Below are positions 1-8,867 of a stretch of DNA of 64,000 nucleotides, piece by piece. Every line of letters begins with the position of its first letter. Position 1 is the first letter of the stretch. Location: contig NZ_OZ245041.1 in NCBI RefSeq assembly GCF_965224175.1, positions 1,922,001 to 1,986,000 on the forward strand. The letters run 5' to 3'. Under the pieces are notes generated by a model. The model did no database searches. It was given only the letters and a program-made list of their open reading frames with translations, and was not told the origin of the DNA. This DNA comes from Kordia sp965224175 (lineage in GTDB: Bacteria > Bacteroidota > Bacteroidia > Flavobacteriales > Flavobacteriaceae). A program made the translations under genes and the position numbers.

Positions 1-59
1 ATATCGTCGTAATATATAAATCACGATTAGCTTCTTTATGATCTTATAAGTTGTTTTTA

Positions 60-67
60 TAGTTTCG
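60..67 (+). promoter_or_regulatory. possible -7 box of precursor gene at 98
   Basis: TAGTTTCG matches the Bacteroidota TAnnTTTG element at all but one position and lies 30 bases before the ATG, the same spacing seen for the better boxes before the other precursor genes. Weak on its own. Confidence 0.3.
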
Positions 68-97
68 TTTCAAGTTTAATTTAATCAAAACTACATC

Positions 98-313
98 ATG
101 AAAAAGCAAGAATTAAAAGCATTGAGTTTAAATAAAATATCAATTTCTAGTTTTGCATCTAGTAGAATTGTCGGTGGAGAACCTACAACAAATAACACTA
201 ATATTACATGTGAAATTCCTAGTCTTTGTGGGTCTTTCGACTTGTGTGATGCTACGATCAATTCAAAAAATACAATCTGCGCTACGAGACCACCAGCTTG
301 TGGAGCCAAATAA
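98..313 (+). CDS. class I lanthipeptide-type precursor peptide
   Basis: A 71-residue ribosomal peptide that looks like a precursor of a modified natural product. The leader runs from MKKQELKALSLNKISISSF to a Gly-Gly at residues 27-28 and carries the L-x-L-N-K-x-x-I-S pattern of flavobacterial class I lanthipeptide leaders. The core that follows has five Cys and many Thr/Ser, including Thr-Asn-Ile-Thr-Cys. Lanthionine formation from these residues is known for the family; here it is inferred, because no LanB/LanC-type enzyme or transporter is nearby. The next gene (457) has a related but shorter core. A terminator follows. It could instead be a substrate of another Cys- or Ser/Thr-modifying enzyme. 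Confidence 0.72.
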   Translation: MKKQELKALSLNKISISSFASSRIVGGEPTTNNTNITCEIPSLCGSFDLCDATINSKNTICATRPPACGAK

Positions 314-338
314 CACTCAAAATACATATAGTTAACAG

Positions 339-370
339 AAAGTCATCATTTTTATAGTGATGACTTTTTC
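339..370 (+). terminator. rho-independent terminator after precursor 98
   Basis: AAAGTCATCA pairs with TGATGACTTT across a short loop and is followed by T residues. It separates the two precursor genes at 98 and 457, so each probably has its own transcript. Confidence 0.75.
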
Positions 371-456
371 GTTCAAAAAAAAGATTATAAGGTATTCCCG
401 TAACTGTTTCATAACTAGTCTTATTAATTTTAATTATTAACTAAAATTATTTAATT

Positions 457-615
457 ATGAAAACTAAGAACTTGAAAAACTTATCATTGAAGAAAACATC
501 TATCTCTCATTTGACTTCAAAGAGACTTACTGGTGGAGCACCAACTACACACAAGACAAATATCACTTGCGGTGGTATTTGCGACAAATCAGTAATTATT
601 TGTGACGAGCAATAA
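457..615 (+). CDS. class I lanthipeptide-type precursor peptide (52 aa)
   Basis: A 52-residue gene starting ATG AAA ACT AAG and ending at TAA 613-615. The leader MKTKNLKNLSLKKTSISHL has the L-x-L-x-K-x-x-I-S pattern and ends in Thr-Gly-Gly at residues 25-27. The core begins APTTHKTNITC, nearly the same as EPTTNNTNITC in the neighbour at 98, and has three Cys. The two genes are therefore likely duplicates whose cores have diverged at the C-terminal side. It is followed by a strong terminator. No modifying enzyme is present nearby, so the chemistry is inferred from the leader alone. Confidence 0.7.
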   Translation: MKTKNLKNLSLKKTSISHLTSKRLTGGAPTTHKTNITCGGICDKSVIICDEQ

Positions 616-637
616 TTTGATAGAAGTGTATCTCAAT

Positions 638-668
638 AAAAAACGCCACTCAATTGAGTGGCGTTTTT
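638..668. terminator. bidirectional terminator between precursor 457 and secDF
   Basis: ACGCCACTCAATTGAGTGGC continues into a perfect palindrome flanked by an A run on the left and a T run on the right, so it can end transcription from both the precursor gene and the converging secDF. Confidence 0.9.
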
Positions 669-702
669 GTATATCTGTAAATTGAATTATATCATATAAT
701 GA

Positions 703-3700
703 TTATGCTTCAACTTCTTCTTGTAATCCTTTGTTTATATCACCTTTTTTGATAGTATCAAACATAATTGGAGTTGCAATAAACATAGATGAGTACGTAC
801 CTACAATTACACCAACTATTAAGGCAAACATGAATCCTCGGATAGATTCTCCACCGAAAATAAAGATTGCTAATAATACTACCAATGTAGTTAATGATGT
901 ATTCAATGTTCTACTTAATGTACTGTTTAATGCTGAGTTCACAACTTTACTTAGTTTCCAATCTGGACGTTCATCCATAAACTCACGAATTCTATCAAAT
1001 ACAACCACGGTATCATTCAAAGAGTATCCAATTACGGTTAAGATTGCCGCAATGAACGCTTGATTGATTTCCATTGTAAATGGCACATATTTCCAAGCTA
1101 ATGAGAAGATTCCTAATACGATTAATACATCGTGGAATACTGCCGCAACTGCTCCAAGAGAGAATTGCCATCTTCTGAATCGTAATAAAATGTATAAGAA
1201 TACAACTACTAACGATCCTAATACTGCCCAGAATGAATCTTTCTTGATATCATCGGCAATGGTTGGTCCAACCTTTACAGATTGCATTACACCAACTTGC
1301 TTATCTTCTGCTCCATCAACAAATCTTTCATACGTCATATTCGCTGGTAAGTACTTTTTCACTCCTTCGAATAACATATTCTTGATTTCTTCATCTACTG
1401 CAGTACCTGTTTCGTCTACTTTAAATTTCGTTGTGATTTTCAACTGATTGTCTTCTCCAAATGTTTTTACTTCTGGCGAATTTTCACTTCCAAAAATAGC
1501 CGTCAAGTCATTTTTCACATCTTGAGGATTTACAGTGTTTTCAAAACGAACTTGGTACGAACGTCCTCCAACGAAATCAACTCCTTGGTTTAATTGGTTT
1601 CCAAAAATGATAGAACCTAAACCAATAGCAATTACAAGTCCTGAGATACCATATGCAATTTTACGTTTTCTTAAGAACTCTACATTCATGTTTCTGAATA
1701 AGTTCTTTGTAGCTCCTGTAGAGAAATCTAAGTTGTTTCCTTTAGCGACATACCAGTCAATTAATAATCTTGTAATGAAGATTGCTGTAAATAATGATGT
1801 TGCAATACCAATTAATAACGTAGTTGCGAAACCTTTAATTGGTCCTGTTCCGAATAAGAATAAGATTAAGGCTGTTAAACCAGTTGTAATGTTGGCATCA
1901 AAGATAGAAGACATAGCTCCTTTCCAGCTAAATGCATGCGTAATCGATTCTTGTAATGATCTTCCTTTTGCTAATTCTTCACGAACTCTTTCAAACAGAA
2001 GTACATTCGCATCCACTGACATACCAATTGTCAATACGATACCTGCAATACCTGGTAATGTTAATACAGCTCCTAAGTTAGCTAATACACCAAATATTAA
2101 TAAGATGTTGAATGCTAAAGCGACATCAGCAAAAAGACCTGCTCTACCATAATAGAAAATCATCCAAATTAATACTAATCCTAATGCAATTAAGAACGAC
2201 ATTAAACCACTGTCAATTGCTTCTTGTCCTAATGATGGTCCTACTACTTCTGACTGTAAGATATCTGCAGTAGCTGGTAATTTACCTGCTCTTAATACGT
2301 TTGCTAAATCTTGCGCTTCTTCAATAGTAAATTGTCCTGAAATTTCAGTGTTACCTCCAGAAATTTTTCCTCTCGATACACCTGGTGCTGAATATACAAT
2401 GTTATCTAAAACAACAGCAATATTTACTCTTTCGTTGTAAACTTCTTCAGTTAATTTCTCCCATTGCTTTGCTCCAATACCATTCATCTGCATATTTACA
2501 CTTGGCTTACTGTATTGATCATATCCTTGTGCTGCTCCATCAATTACATCACCTTTCATTTGAGGCTCCGCTTCTTTTCCTTTTCGCTTTCCGTCTAAAG
2601 CGTATAATTCATATCTGTTATCTGCTGTTGGTTCTTTACCAAAAGCAAATCTTACATAACGTAATTCTGCTGGTATTACTTCTTTTAAGATATCATTTGA
2701 AAGCAACTTCATTACCGCTGCTTTATCTTCTTCTTTTGCTGTACCAATAACTCCTCCACCAGCATTTACAAGTCTAAGCTTATCTAATAAAGGATTTATT
2801 ACTTGTAATGAATCTTCTTCTGTAGAAGTTAATAATGCATCTTGATCTGCATCTTCTTCACCTTCTTCTTTCTTAGCTTCTTCTTTAGCAAATTCTGGAA
2901 GCTCTTTTAGCTTTTGATTTGCTGTTAATAAGTAAGGAGCAATTTTTGAATTGTTATTGTATGTTTTCCAGAATTGAAGTTCTGCAGTTCTTTGTAATAA
3001 CTTTTCAATACGAATTACATCTTTCGCTCCAGGCAATTCAATTAAGATACGTCCTGAAGTTCCTAAACGCTGAATGTTTGGTTGTGTAACTCCAAATTGG
3101 TCAATACGCTTGTTTAATACTTCTCTTGCAGAGATAATTGATTGATCAATTTTTCTTCTAATTACATTCTTTACAACATCATCTGGCGTATTGAATGTTT
3201 GTTCTTTAAATTCTTCTTGCAATGCTGCCGTGAAGAAAATATCTGTATCCGCTAGTTTTAAATCTGCTGGCTTTAATTCATCAAAAGCTCTAAAGAAAGA
3301 TTCTACATAATCTTCTTGCGCATTAGCTTGTAATACATCTGCTCTTTCTAAAGCTTTATTGAACGTCTCATTTTTTGTATTGTTAGCCAATCCTCTTAAG
3401 ATGTCCTTTACAGAGATTTGAAGAATTACGTTGATTCCACCTTTAAGGTCAAGTCCTTTGTTTAATTCTTTTTCTTTTGCTTCGCTGTATGTAAACTTTG
3501 CGAACCCAAAGTTAATTGGTTCATTTCTATCAATAGAGTCTAAGTATTGCTTCTCTACAGCGCTTCTTTTTTCTGAATTTTCTTTTGTGTCAATTTCACC
3601 TGCTGCAGGTTTTGGCACTTGTGAAACCGCATAGGTTTTGGCTTCATTTTCAATTTTATTCGTGATAAATGTAAATGATAATTGATAAATACTTACCAAT

Positions 3701-3744
3701 CCGAATAAAAGTGCAAATAATTTTACTAATCCTTTGTTTTGCAT
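703..3744 (-). CDS. secDF: protein translocase subunit SecDF (fused)
   Basis: This 1013-residue protein is the natural SecD-SecF fusion typical of Bacteroidota. It uses the proton gradient to pull secreted proteins out of the SecYEG channel. One membrane segment near residues 8-28 is followed by a large periplasmic region with the P1 domain (around residues 170-510, including LDNIVYSAPGVSRGKISGG). The first half ends in the membrane domain with GMSVDANVLLFERVREEL. The SecF half, from about residue 700, has its own periplasmic part (VDFVGGRSYQVRF) and GYSLNDTVVVFDRIRE. The Asp and Arg residues of these two motifs are the known proton-relay positions. Two smaller SecD-like genes lie just upstream on the same strand. 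Confidence 0.97.
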   Translation of the reverse strand: MQNKGLVKLFALLFGLVSIYQLSFTFITNKIENEAKTYAVSQVPKPAAGEIDTKENSEKRSAVEKQYLDSIDRNEPINFGFAKFTYSEAKEKELNKGLDLKGGINVILQISVKDILRGLANNTKNETFNKALERADVLQANAQEDYVESFFRAFDELKPADLKLADTDIFFTAALQEEFKEQTFNTPDDVVKNVIRRKIDQSIISAREVLNKRIDQFGVTQPNIQRLGTSGRILIELPGAKDVIRIEKLLQRTAELQFWKTYNNNSKIAPYLLTANQKLKELPEFAKEEAKKEEGEEDADQDALLTSTEEDSLQVINPLLDKLRLVNAGGGVIGTAKEEDKAAVMKLLSNDILKEVIPAELRYVRFAFGKEPTADNRYELYALDGKRKGKEAEPQMKGDVIDGAAQGYDQYSKPSVNMQMNGIGAKQWEKLTEEVYNERVNIAVVLDNIVYSAPGVSRGKISGGNTEISGQFTIEEAQDLANVLRAGKLPATADILQSEVVGPSLGQEAIDSGLMSFLIALGLVLIWMIFYYGRAGLFADVALAFNILLIFGVLANLGAVLTLPGIAGIVLTIGMSVDANVLLFERVREELAKGRSLQESITHAFSWKGAMSSIFDANITTGLTALILFLFGTGPIKGFATTLLIGIATSLFTAIFITRLLIDWYVAKGNNLDFSTGATKNLFRNMNVEFLRKRKIAYGISGLVIAIGLGSIIFGNQLNQGVDFVGGRSYQVRFENTVNPQDVKNDLTAIFGSENSPEVKTFGEDNQLKITTKFKVDETGTAVDEEIKNMLFEGVKKYLPANMTYERFVDGAEDKQVGVMQSVKVGPTIADDIKKDSFWAVLGSLVVVFLYILLRFRRWQFSLGAVAAVFHDVLIVLGIFSLAWKYVPFTMEINQAFIAAILTVIGYSLNDTVVVFDRIREFMDERPDWKLSKVVNSALNSTLSRTLNTSLTTLVVLLAIFIFGGESIRGFMFALIVGVIVGTYSSMFIATPIMFDTIKKGDINKGLQEEVEA

Positions 3745-3780
3745 TATTCAATGTTTTTTGGTCAAATTTTTTAAAACGAG

Positions 3781-3788
3781 CAAATATA
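3781..3788 (-). promoter_or_regulatory. -7 promoter box of secDF
   Basis: On the minus strand this reads TATATTTG, an exact match to the Bacteroidota TAnnTTTG element, 37 bases before the secDF ATG. Confidence 0.55.
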
Positions 3789-3954
3789 TAATTTACCGTA
3801 TGATCTGACAATTTATTTTGTGTGTGATTTGATTGTGATTGTTAACGCCTTTCTATTCACTAAAAAAGACATTATTTTTCATGTGATGCTTCTACCCTTT
3901 GTAAAATGCTACATGATTACACGATAAGATGATGCTTTTCAAAAGTTTAAAAAC

Positions 3955-4587
3955 TTATGAATGCATTCCAGCAAAAGGTCCTGCGCGAACATCAGGAATT
4001 TCGTATGAAATATTTTCTTTTGGAATTGCTGTATAACTTGATTCAGTATACGCTAATTCTATAGTAGTTTTAAAGTCTCCAGAAATAAATGAATTTGTAT
4101 TGGCAAACGAATTCGGATTTGGAGATTTATCGTAATCTTTTTGTAAGGCTAGAATAAATTTTCCTTGTAGTGCTGTATACGGATTGACAGTTGTTTGAAG
4201 TTCATAAACGTCAATTTTATAACCATCTACCTCAGCGTATTCTTCAAATACAATTGTTTTTCCGTCTACTGGTATTTCACCTGATTCAGTATCAGAAGTT
4301 ATTCCTTCTGCTTGCAAAAACTCTTTGATTGCTGTGACATTTTCATTGCTATAGTATGCAATTTTTAATGTCCCTTCAGCTTGTTGACGTACTTGAATGT
4401 TTTCAACACCTAAGGCTTTTAGTTGTTCCTTGATGGCTTGAATAACCTCTTCAGTTTGCTCTGAAAGTGTTGTATTCTTAGCAAATTGAAGTTCTATTTC
4501 TTGATTTGGTGCAGGTGTTTGCTCCTTGTAGAAACCAAGAAGTGTTAGAAGAATTATTAAAGCACTAAGATACTTTTTTGCAAACAT
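3955..4587 (-). CDS. SecD-like N-terminal domain protein, unknown function
   Basis: A 210-residue protein I do not recognise by name. It starts with a hydrophobic segment (residues 5-19, KYLSALIILLTLLGF) that would anchor or export it. Residues 30-95 read as a strand, a helix and two strands (IELQFAKNTTLS..., then IKEQLKALGVENIQV) that resemble the start of the SecD periplasmic domain and of the SecD-like lipoprotein encoded next upstream (4782). No later SecD motif and no other membrane segment is seen. The exact -7 box at 4592-4599 lies only about five bases before the ATG, so the message may be nearly leaderless. A role beside SecDF is inferred from position and faint similarity only. Confidence 0.7.
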   Translation of the reverse strand: MFAKKYLSALIILLTLLGFYKEQTPAPNQEIELQFAKNTTLSEQTEEVIQAIKEQLKALGVENIQVRQQAEGTLKIAYYSNENVTAIKEFLQAEGITSDTESGEIPVDGKTIVFEEYAEVDGYKIDVYELQTTVNPYTALQGKFILALQKDYDKSPNPNSFANTNSFISGDFKTTIELAYTESSYTAIPKENISYEIPDVRAGPFAGMHS

Positions 4588-4591
4588 GCGC

Positions 4592-4599
4592 CAAATATA
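4592..4599 (-). promoter_or_regulatory. -7 promoter box directly before gene 3955-4587
   Basis: TATATTTG on the minus strand, an exact TAnnTTTG match, ends five bases before the ATG. Transcription would then start almost at the start codon. Confidence 0.45.
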
Positions 4600-4605
4600 G
4601 AAATT

Positions 4606-4629
4606 AAAGACTACAAAAACGTAGTCTTT
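4606..4629 (-). terminator. hairpin between the two SecD-like genes
   Basis: AAAGACTAC and GTAGTCTTT form a perfect 9-bp stem with a 6-base loop. The same stem sequence recurs at 5793-5820. The T run is poor here, so termination is less certain. Confidence 0.45.
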
Positions 4630-4781
4630 TGATAATTAATTTCACTTCATTTTTGATATTTAAGTACTAAGAGACTCACTTAGTTATGCATATATGACTT
4701 TATTATTTCTGTATGATACGCTTTTACTTAATCAATTGATTTTAATATTCTGAATATTAATATGTTAAAACAAAACAGATA

Positions 4782-5768
4782 CTATTTTTCGTTATTGCTT
4801 TCTTCCGCAAACATCATTTTGGTAATTTTTACTTTTGGAATGGTTCCTGAACCAATGATTGCAGCTATTTCTTCTGCTTCTTCTTTTGAAAAAGCTCCTG
4901 AAATTTGAGTTTTCCCTCCAACAATTTTTCCAGTAGTAACAGATGGTGCACTATAAATAAAATCATCGAGAGTAATTGCAATAAAACCTCTATCATGATA
5001 TACTTTTTCGGTAAGTCGCTCCCAAGTCAATGCGCCTTCTTTATTCATTTCTAAATTTATCACAAACATACCTTGTATCTGACCATAATCAGCAGCAGCA
5101 TGTACGATAGAGTTACCATCAAGTGGCGCTTTGTTTTCAGAAGTTACATATACAGCATATAGTGCAAACTCATTTTCTTTATGTGATCTTCCCAATAAGA
5201 ATTTAATTCTTCTTTTTAATTCAGGAATATATTCAGGTTCTTTTTCTAATAGTGGCTTTAAATGTTCTTCATCTTCCACATCTATAGTCGCGATAGCCGA
5301 ATCGGTTCGATGATTTAGTCTCATCACCGACAAAAAACCAGTAAGATAGTCTGCTACTACTTTATTTACATCTTCTTCAAGACCAACCATCAACGTATCA
5401 TTTTTCTTTGCTTCATCTTCTTTTAGAAGATACTCAATCACTATTTCTCGGTCTGTTACAACTTCAAAAAACTCCAATTTACCTGTAACGGCAAAATTTC
5501 TTTTAAGCGTTTCTGGTTCAATAGTCTGCTGATAACTGAACATAACTTTCTGCCCTTCTTCTTTTAGCACTTCAATATTTTTTGCTCCAGTAGAAACCAA
5601 ACGATTCTTGAGTTTTGCAATAGCTTCTTTTTTTTGACCTCTGTTTAAATTTGTTTCTTCTATCTCAAATTCAACAATCATTTTAGGCCCAGTTTCAAGC
5701 TTAGTACATGAGGATAGAAAAAATACACATCCAATTAAGCTAGCTATTAAATAGTTACGTACTGCCAT
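4782..5768 (-). CDS. SecD P1-domain-like lipoprotein without membrane domain
   Basis: A 328-residue lipoprotein: the signal ends FFLSSC with Cys 21 as the lipidation site. The rest aligns by eye with the periplasmic part of SecD. The closest stretch is near residues 215-310 (LTWERLTEKVYHDRGFIAI, then DDFIYSAPSVTTGKIVGG and SGAFSKEEAEEIA), matching LTEEVYNERVNIAVVLDNIVYSAPG and SGQFTIEEAQDLA in the SecDF of this window. All membrane helices and the proton-relay motifs are absent, so it cannot be a working translocase motor. It may be a membrane-tethered accessory that touches secreted proteins or SecDF. There is no clear promoter directly before it; it may be read from the gene at 5841. Confidence 0.85.
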   Translation of the reverse strand: MAVRNYLIASLIGCVFFLSSCTKLETGPKMIVEFEIEETNLNRGQKKEAIAKLKNRLVSTGAKNIEVLKEEGQKVMFSYQQTIEPETLKRNFAVTGKLEFFEVVTDREIVIEYLLKEDEAKKNDTLMVGLEEDVNKVVADYLTGFLSVMRLNHRTDSAIATIDVEDEEHLKPLLEKEPEYIPELKRRIKFLLGRSHKENEFALYAVYVTSENKAPLDGNSIVHAAADYGQIQGMFVINLEMNKEGALTWERLTEKVYHDRGFIAITLDDFIYSAPSVTTGKIVGGKTQISGAFSKEEAEEIAAIIGSGTIPKVKITKMMFAEESNNEK

Positions 5769-5792
5769 AGTTATCTTTATTTGTAAAAAAAC

Positions 5793-5820
5793 AAAGACTA
5801 CAACTATATGCGTAGTCTTT
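5793..5820 (-). terminator. terminator after gene 5841-6491
   Basis: AAAGACTAC / GTAGTCTTT stem with a 10-base loop; on the minus strand it is followed by a run of T. It lies between the DUF4412-like gene and the SecD-like lipoprotein gene. Confidence 0.6.
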
Positions 5821-5840
5821 GCTATATATTTGATTATTTA

Positions 5841-6491
5841 TTATTCTTTCATGTTTTTGTAACCCTCTGGTGGATTCAAACTGAATAAATCACTAGAAAC
5901 TTCTTCTTTATCAATTTTAGTTACTTCTGATACAACTGATACTTCTGCACCCATTTGATTCATTTTTATCACCATATACAAAGGAAAACCTTTTATTTTA
6001 TCTCCGAAGGCTGAAGTTTGTTGCGAAGGAATATCAATAGCTTCAGTAGTATACATTTCCATCTCTACTTTAGAACCATTTTTGTCAATAGTCGCTTTGT
6101 ATAATGTACATTCATAGCCTAAAACCATTTTAGTTTTGTCTAATTTCTCTAGTTTTATTTGATCTTGATCTTCTTTTTTTATAAAGTTTTTTTCAAGTAC
6201 ATACATTTTACCCAATTCAGGGCTGTCCATCAACATTAACATTGCATTTTTTTCAACATCTATAATTGTAACGATATCACCTGTCATTGAATTGGACATT
6301 TCCGATCTTGAGCTTTTATCCTTAAAGAATGTTACAGATTCCATTTGTCCCATTATATCAAACTGAGCTTGCACTTGCTCATTGTCCGTAGACATTGTTT
6401 GTTTCATAGTGATTTTTCCTTCTTTTAATTTTTCTTGCGCAAAAATCATTGTGCTGAATGCTAATGCTACTAATAGAGCTATTTTTTTCAT
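5841..6491 (-). CDS. secreted DUF4412-like protein
   Basis: A 216-residue exported protein with a signal peptide (MKKIALLVALAFSTMIFAQ). The body is made of alternating strands with many Met and charged residues: residues 26-60 hold KITMKQTMSTDNE and FDIMGQMESVTFFKD, and the middle holds GYECTLYKATI, a pattern I associate with DUF4412-type flavobacterial envelope proteins. Function is unknown. It precedes the SecD-like lipoprotein gene on the same strand with a hairpin between them. The family call is moderate; that it is a secreted beta-rich protein is well supported. Confidence 0.75.
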   Translation of the reverse strand: MKKIALLVALAFSTMIFAQEKLKEGKITMKQTMSTDNEQVQAQFDIMGQMESVTFFKDKSSRSEMSNSMTGDIVTIIDVEKNAMLMLMDSPELGKMYVLEKNFIKKEDQDQIKLEKLDKTKMVLGYECTLYKATIDKNGSKVEMEMYTTEAIDIPSQQTSAFGDKIKGFPLYMVIKMNQMGAEVSVVSEVTKIDKEEVSSDLFSLNPPEGYKNMKE

Positions 6492-6556
6492 ATTTATATT
6501 TTTATATTAGATGATAGATGAATATTATATTTTTTAAATATGTTACAGATTAAACT

Positions 6557-6590
6557 AAAAATCCTCATGATGTACTATCATGAGGATTTT
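6557..6590. terminator. terminator after mdh
   Basis: AAAATCCTCATGAT pairs with ATCATGAGGATTTT around a short loop, with A and T runs on both sides. It lies after the mdh stop on the minus strand. Confidence 0.85.
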
Positions 6591-6614
6591 ATATGTATTA
6601 TTGATATTGAAATC

Positions 6615-7541
6615 TTATAATTCCAATAATCCGTTTGTTTTCTTAACACCTTCTGCACTTTCTGATAAATGTGCTTTTTCAGCATCGCTTAAGTTGATTT
6701 CAACTATGTTTTCGATTCCATTTTTTCCTAAGATTACAGGAACTCCAATACATAAATCACTTAATCCATATTCTCCGTCAAGTAAAGCAGAACAAGGATA
6801 CATTTTCTTTTGATCGCAAGCAATAGCCTGAACTAATCCAGAAACTGCAGCTCCTGGTGCATACCAAGCAGATGTTCCTAATAATTTCGTAAGTGTAGCT
6901 CCACCAACTTTCGTTGCTTGTTTTACTTCTTCTAAACGCTCTTCTGATAAGAATTCAGAAACTTTTACACTGTTACGTGTTGCATGCGCTGTTAAAGGAA
7001 CCATTCCTTTATCACTGTGTCCGCCAATTACCATTCCATCAACATCAGAGATTGGTGCTTCAAGAGCTTCTGCTAATCTGTATTTGAAACGAGCGCTATC
7101 TAAAGCTCCACCCATTCCAATAATTCTGTTCTTAGGCAATCCTGTTGTTTTATGAACTAAGTATGTCATTGTATCCATTGGATTACTTACAACAATAATG
7201 ATTGTGTTCGGAGAATGCTCGATTAAGCTTGCAGAAACTGATTTTACAATTCCAGCGTTGATTCCGATTAACTCTTCACGAGTCATTCCTGGCTTACGAG
7301 GAATTCCTGAAGTAATTACACAAATATCACTTCCAGCTGTTTTTGAATAATCACTTGTACTTCCTGTAATTTTTGTATCAAATCCATTTAGAGAAGCTGT
7401 TTGCATTAAATCCATAGCTTTTCCTTCTGCAAATCCTTCTTTGATGTCTACTAGAACTACTTCTGAAGCAAAATTTTTGATTGCGATATATTCTGCGCAA
7501 CTAGCTCCAACGGCTCCTGCTCCTACAACTGTAACTTTCAT
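6615..7541 (-). CDS. mdh: malate dehydrogenase
   Basis: Interconverts malate and oxaloacetate with NAD in the TCA cycle, in the cytoplasm. The 308 residues are the usual length for the lactate dehydrogenase-like bacterial type. The nucleotide-binding loop is GAGAVG (residues 7-12), the acidic residue after strand 2 is in VVLVDIKEG (favouring NAD), substrate-binding arginines are in GIPRKPGMTREEL, and the catalytic His is in GGHSDKGMVPL. The gene stands alone with its own terminator. A GACCTTTG element about 38 bases upstream is one base off the -7 consensus. Confidence 0.96.
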   Translation of the reverse strand: MKVTVVGAGAVGASCAEYIAIKNFASEVVLVDIKEGFAEGKAMDLMQTASLNGFDTKITGSTSDYSKTAGSDICVITSGIPRKPGMTREELIGINAGIVKSVSASLIEHSPNTIIIVVSNPMDTMTYLVHKTTGLPKNRIIGMGGALDSARFKYRLAEALEAPISDVDGMVIGGHSDKGMVPLTAHATRNSVKVSEFLSEERLEEVKQATKVGGATLTKLLGTSAWYAPGAAVSGLVQAIACDQKKMYPCSALLDGEYGLSDLCIGVPVILGKNGIENIVEINLSDAEKAHLSESAEGVKKTNGLLEL

Positions 7542-7638
7542 ATTTTTATGTTTTTTTGATGTATTGTTTTAAAGCTGCAAAGGTCACATTTTTTATACTG
7601 AAAAACAATGTTATTTTAAATTATTTACACCAAAGATG

Positions 7639-8685
7639 TTATCGAATACTGATCGCAAGACCAGCACTTAACGTATTGAATTTCTGAAAGGTGTAGTCGC
7701 CAAAGATTTTTATAGGACCTAAATTCAATCGTGCTCCTAATGTTGTACGAATTCCGTTTGCTTCAAAATCGAGATTCACTGGATTTGAAATCGTTTCTGT
7801 AATTGTTGATACTGTATTTCCATTGCTATCTTGAACATCATAGCTTAGGTTGTAATCACCTTTTATGTCTATTTCTGATTTTCCTTGATTATATCCAAAA
7901 CCACCGTATAAAGTTATGATTTTAAAATCTAGAGAACCTAATGCCTGAATTGTCCATGCATTCATTGTAAAGTCTGCTTCTCCGTTTCTAATAGCTACAT
8001 TATCAGAGAAGCTATCGTCATTGATAGCATAAGTGGCGTTGAGTCGAGTAAATGCTGCTAAGACAGATACACTAAGTGGCAACTTATCTATTGGACCTAA
8101 ATATTGCGTAATATCATGTTGCAAACCAACTCCAATAAGACTTGCTTTTACATCATCATCAAAACTAAGTTTAGGCACATATCTTAATTTTACATCTGTA
8201 TTTGTAGGCAATCCGACTCCTACTTGAATCATTGGTGCTGGCACTGCATTTATAGGAAAATCTTCTGTAATTCCGCCTGGCATCTCAAAGCTTCCTACTT
8301 TAAATGTATTGGTTCCATCAATTGGAATCCGAACATCAATTGTAGTTTCTGTATTGTTTTCACTCATTACAGTTGGCAATGATGTTTCTCCATTAGCAGT
8401 GACTAAAAATTCATAATCAGATGGATTGAATGTAAAGTTTTTACTCGCATTAGGTACAAAACTTGCACTTGCAGATATCGTTATATCAAATCCGAATTTT
8501 TTGTGCGTTTTTGCTGTAGAATACCAACCTCCATTTATGCTATACAATAATCCTTTCATAAGCGGATTCATGTAGTTCTCGGTAAGTTTACTAGCATCAT
8601 CTCCTGCTAATAATAAACTTTCTAATTCTTGGGATTGAATTGTTGATGCACATAGCAATACAACTAGGGTCATTAATTTTTTCAT
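7639..8685 (-). CDS. DUF6588 family outer-membrane-type protein
   Basis: A 348-residue exported protein with a signal peptide ending STIQSQ. Residues 36-75 include NYMNPLMKGLLYSINGGWYSTAKTHKKFGFD, a pattern I recall from DUF6588 proteins of flavobacteria. The second half is a row of amphipathic strands (VGVGLPTNTDVKLRYVPKL, GLQHDITQYLGP, TLYGGFGYNQGKSEIDI) ending IFGDYTFQKFNTLSAGLAISIR, like a small outer-membrane beta barrel. Function unknown. It is transcribed alone. Confidence 0.8.
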   Translation of the reverse strand: MKKLMTLVVLLCASTIQSQELESLLLAGDDASKLTENYMNPLMKGLLYSINGGWYSTAKTHKKFGFDITISASASFVPNASKNFTFNPSDYEFLVTANGETSLPTVMSENNTETTIDVRIPIDGTNTFKVGSFEMPGGITEDFPINAVPAPMIQVGVGLPTNTDVKLRYVPKLSFDDDVKASLIGVGLQHDITQYLGPIDKLPLSVSVLAAFTRLNATYAINDDSFSDNVAIRNGEADFTMNAWTIQALGSLDFKIITLYGGFGYNQGKSEIDIKGDYNLSYDVQDSNGNTVSTITETISNPVNLDFEANGIRTTLGARLNLGPIKIFGDYTFQKFNTLSAGLAISIR

Positions 8686-8842
8686 GATTATTTATGTAGG
8701 TTAATTTAGTATGTTAAAAGTAATAAAAACATATACTAAACACTACAGGAAATTAACCCTTTTTTATTTTTTCTATGGAAGTAATGAAGTTGTATATCTA
8801 ACGAACAGATAATAACCATCTTACAGCATAATATTTTTTCCT

Positions 8843-8850
8843 TATCTTTA
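8843..8850 (+). promoter_or_regulatory. possible -7 box of gene 8868
   Basis: TATCTTTA differs from TAnnTTTG at one base and lies 17 bases before the ATG. Confidence 0.35.
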
Positions 8851-8867
8851 TGTAAATACTTTACCAC

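Noticed and set aside
2385..2750. Long plus-strand frame inside secDF
   Set aside because: A shadow frame of the secDF coding strand with Leu-rich low-complexity translation.
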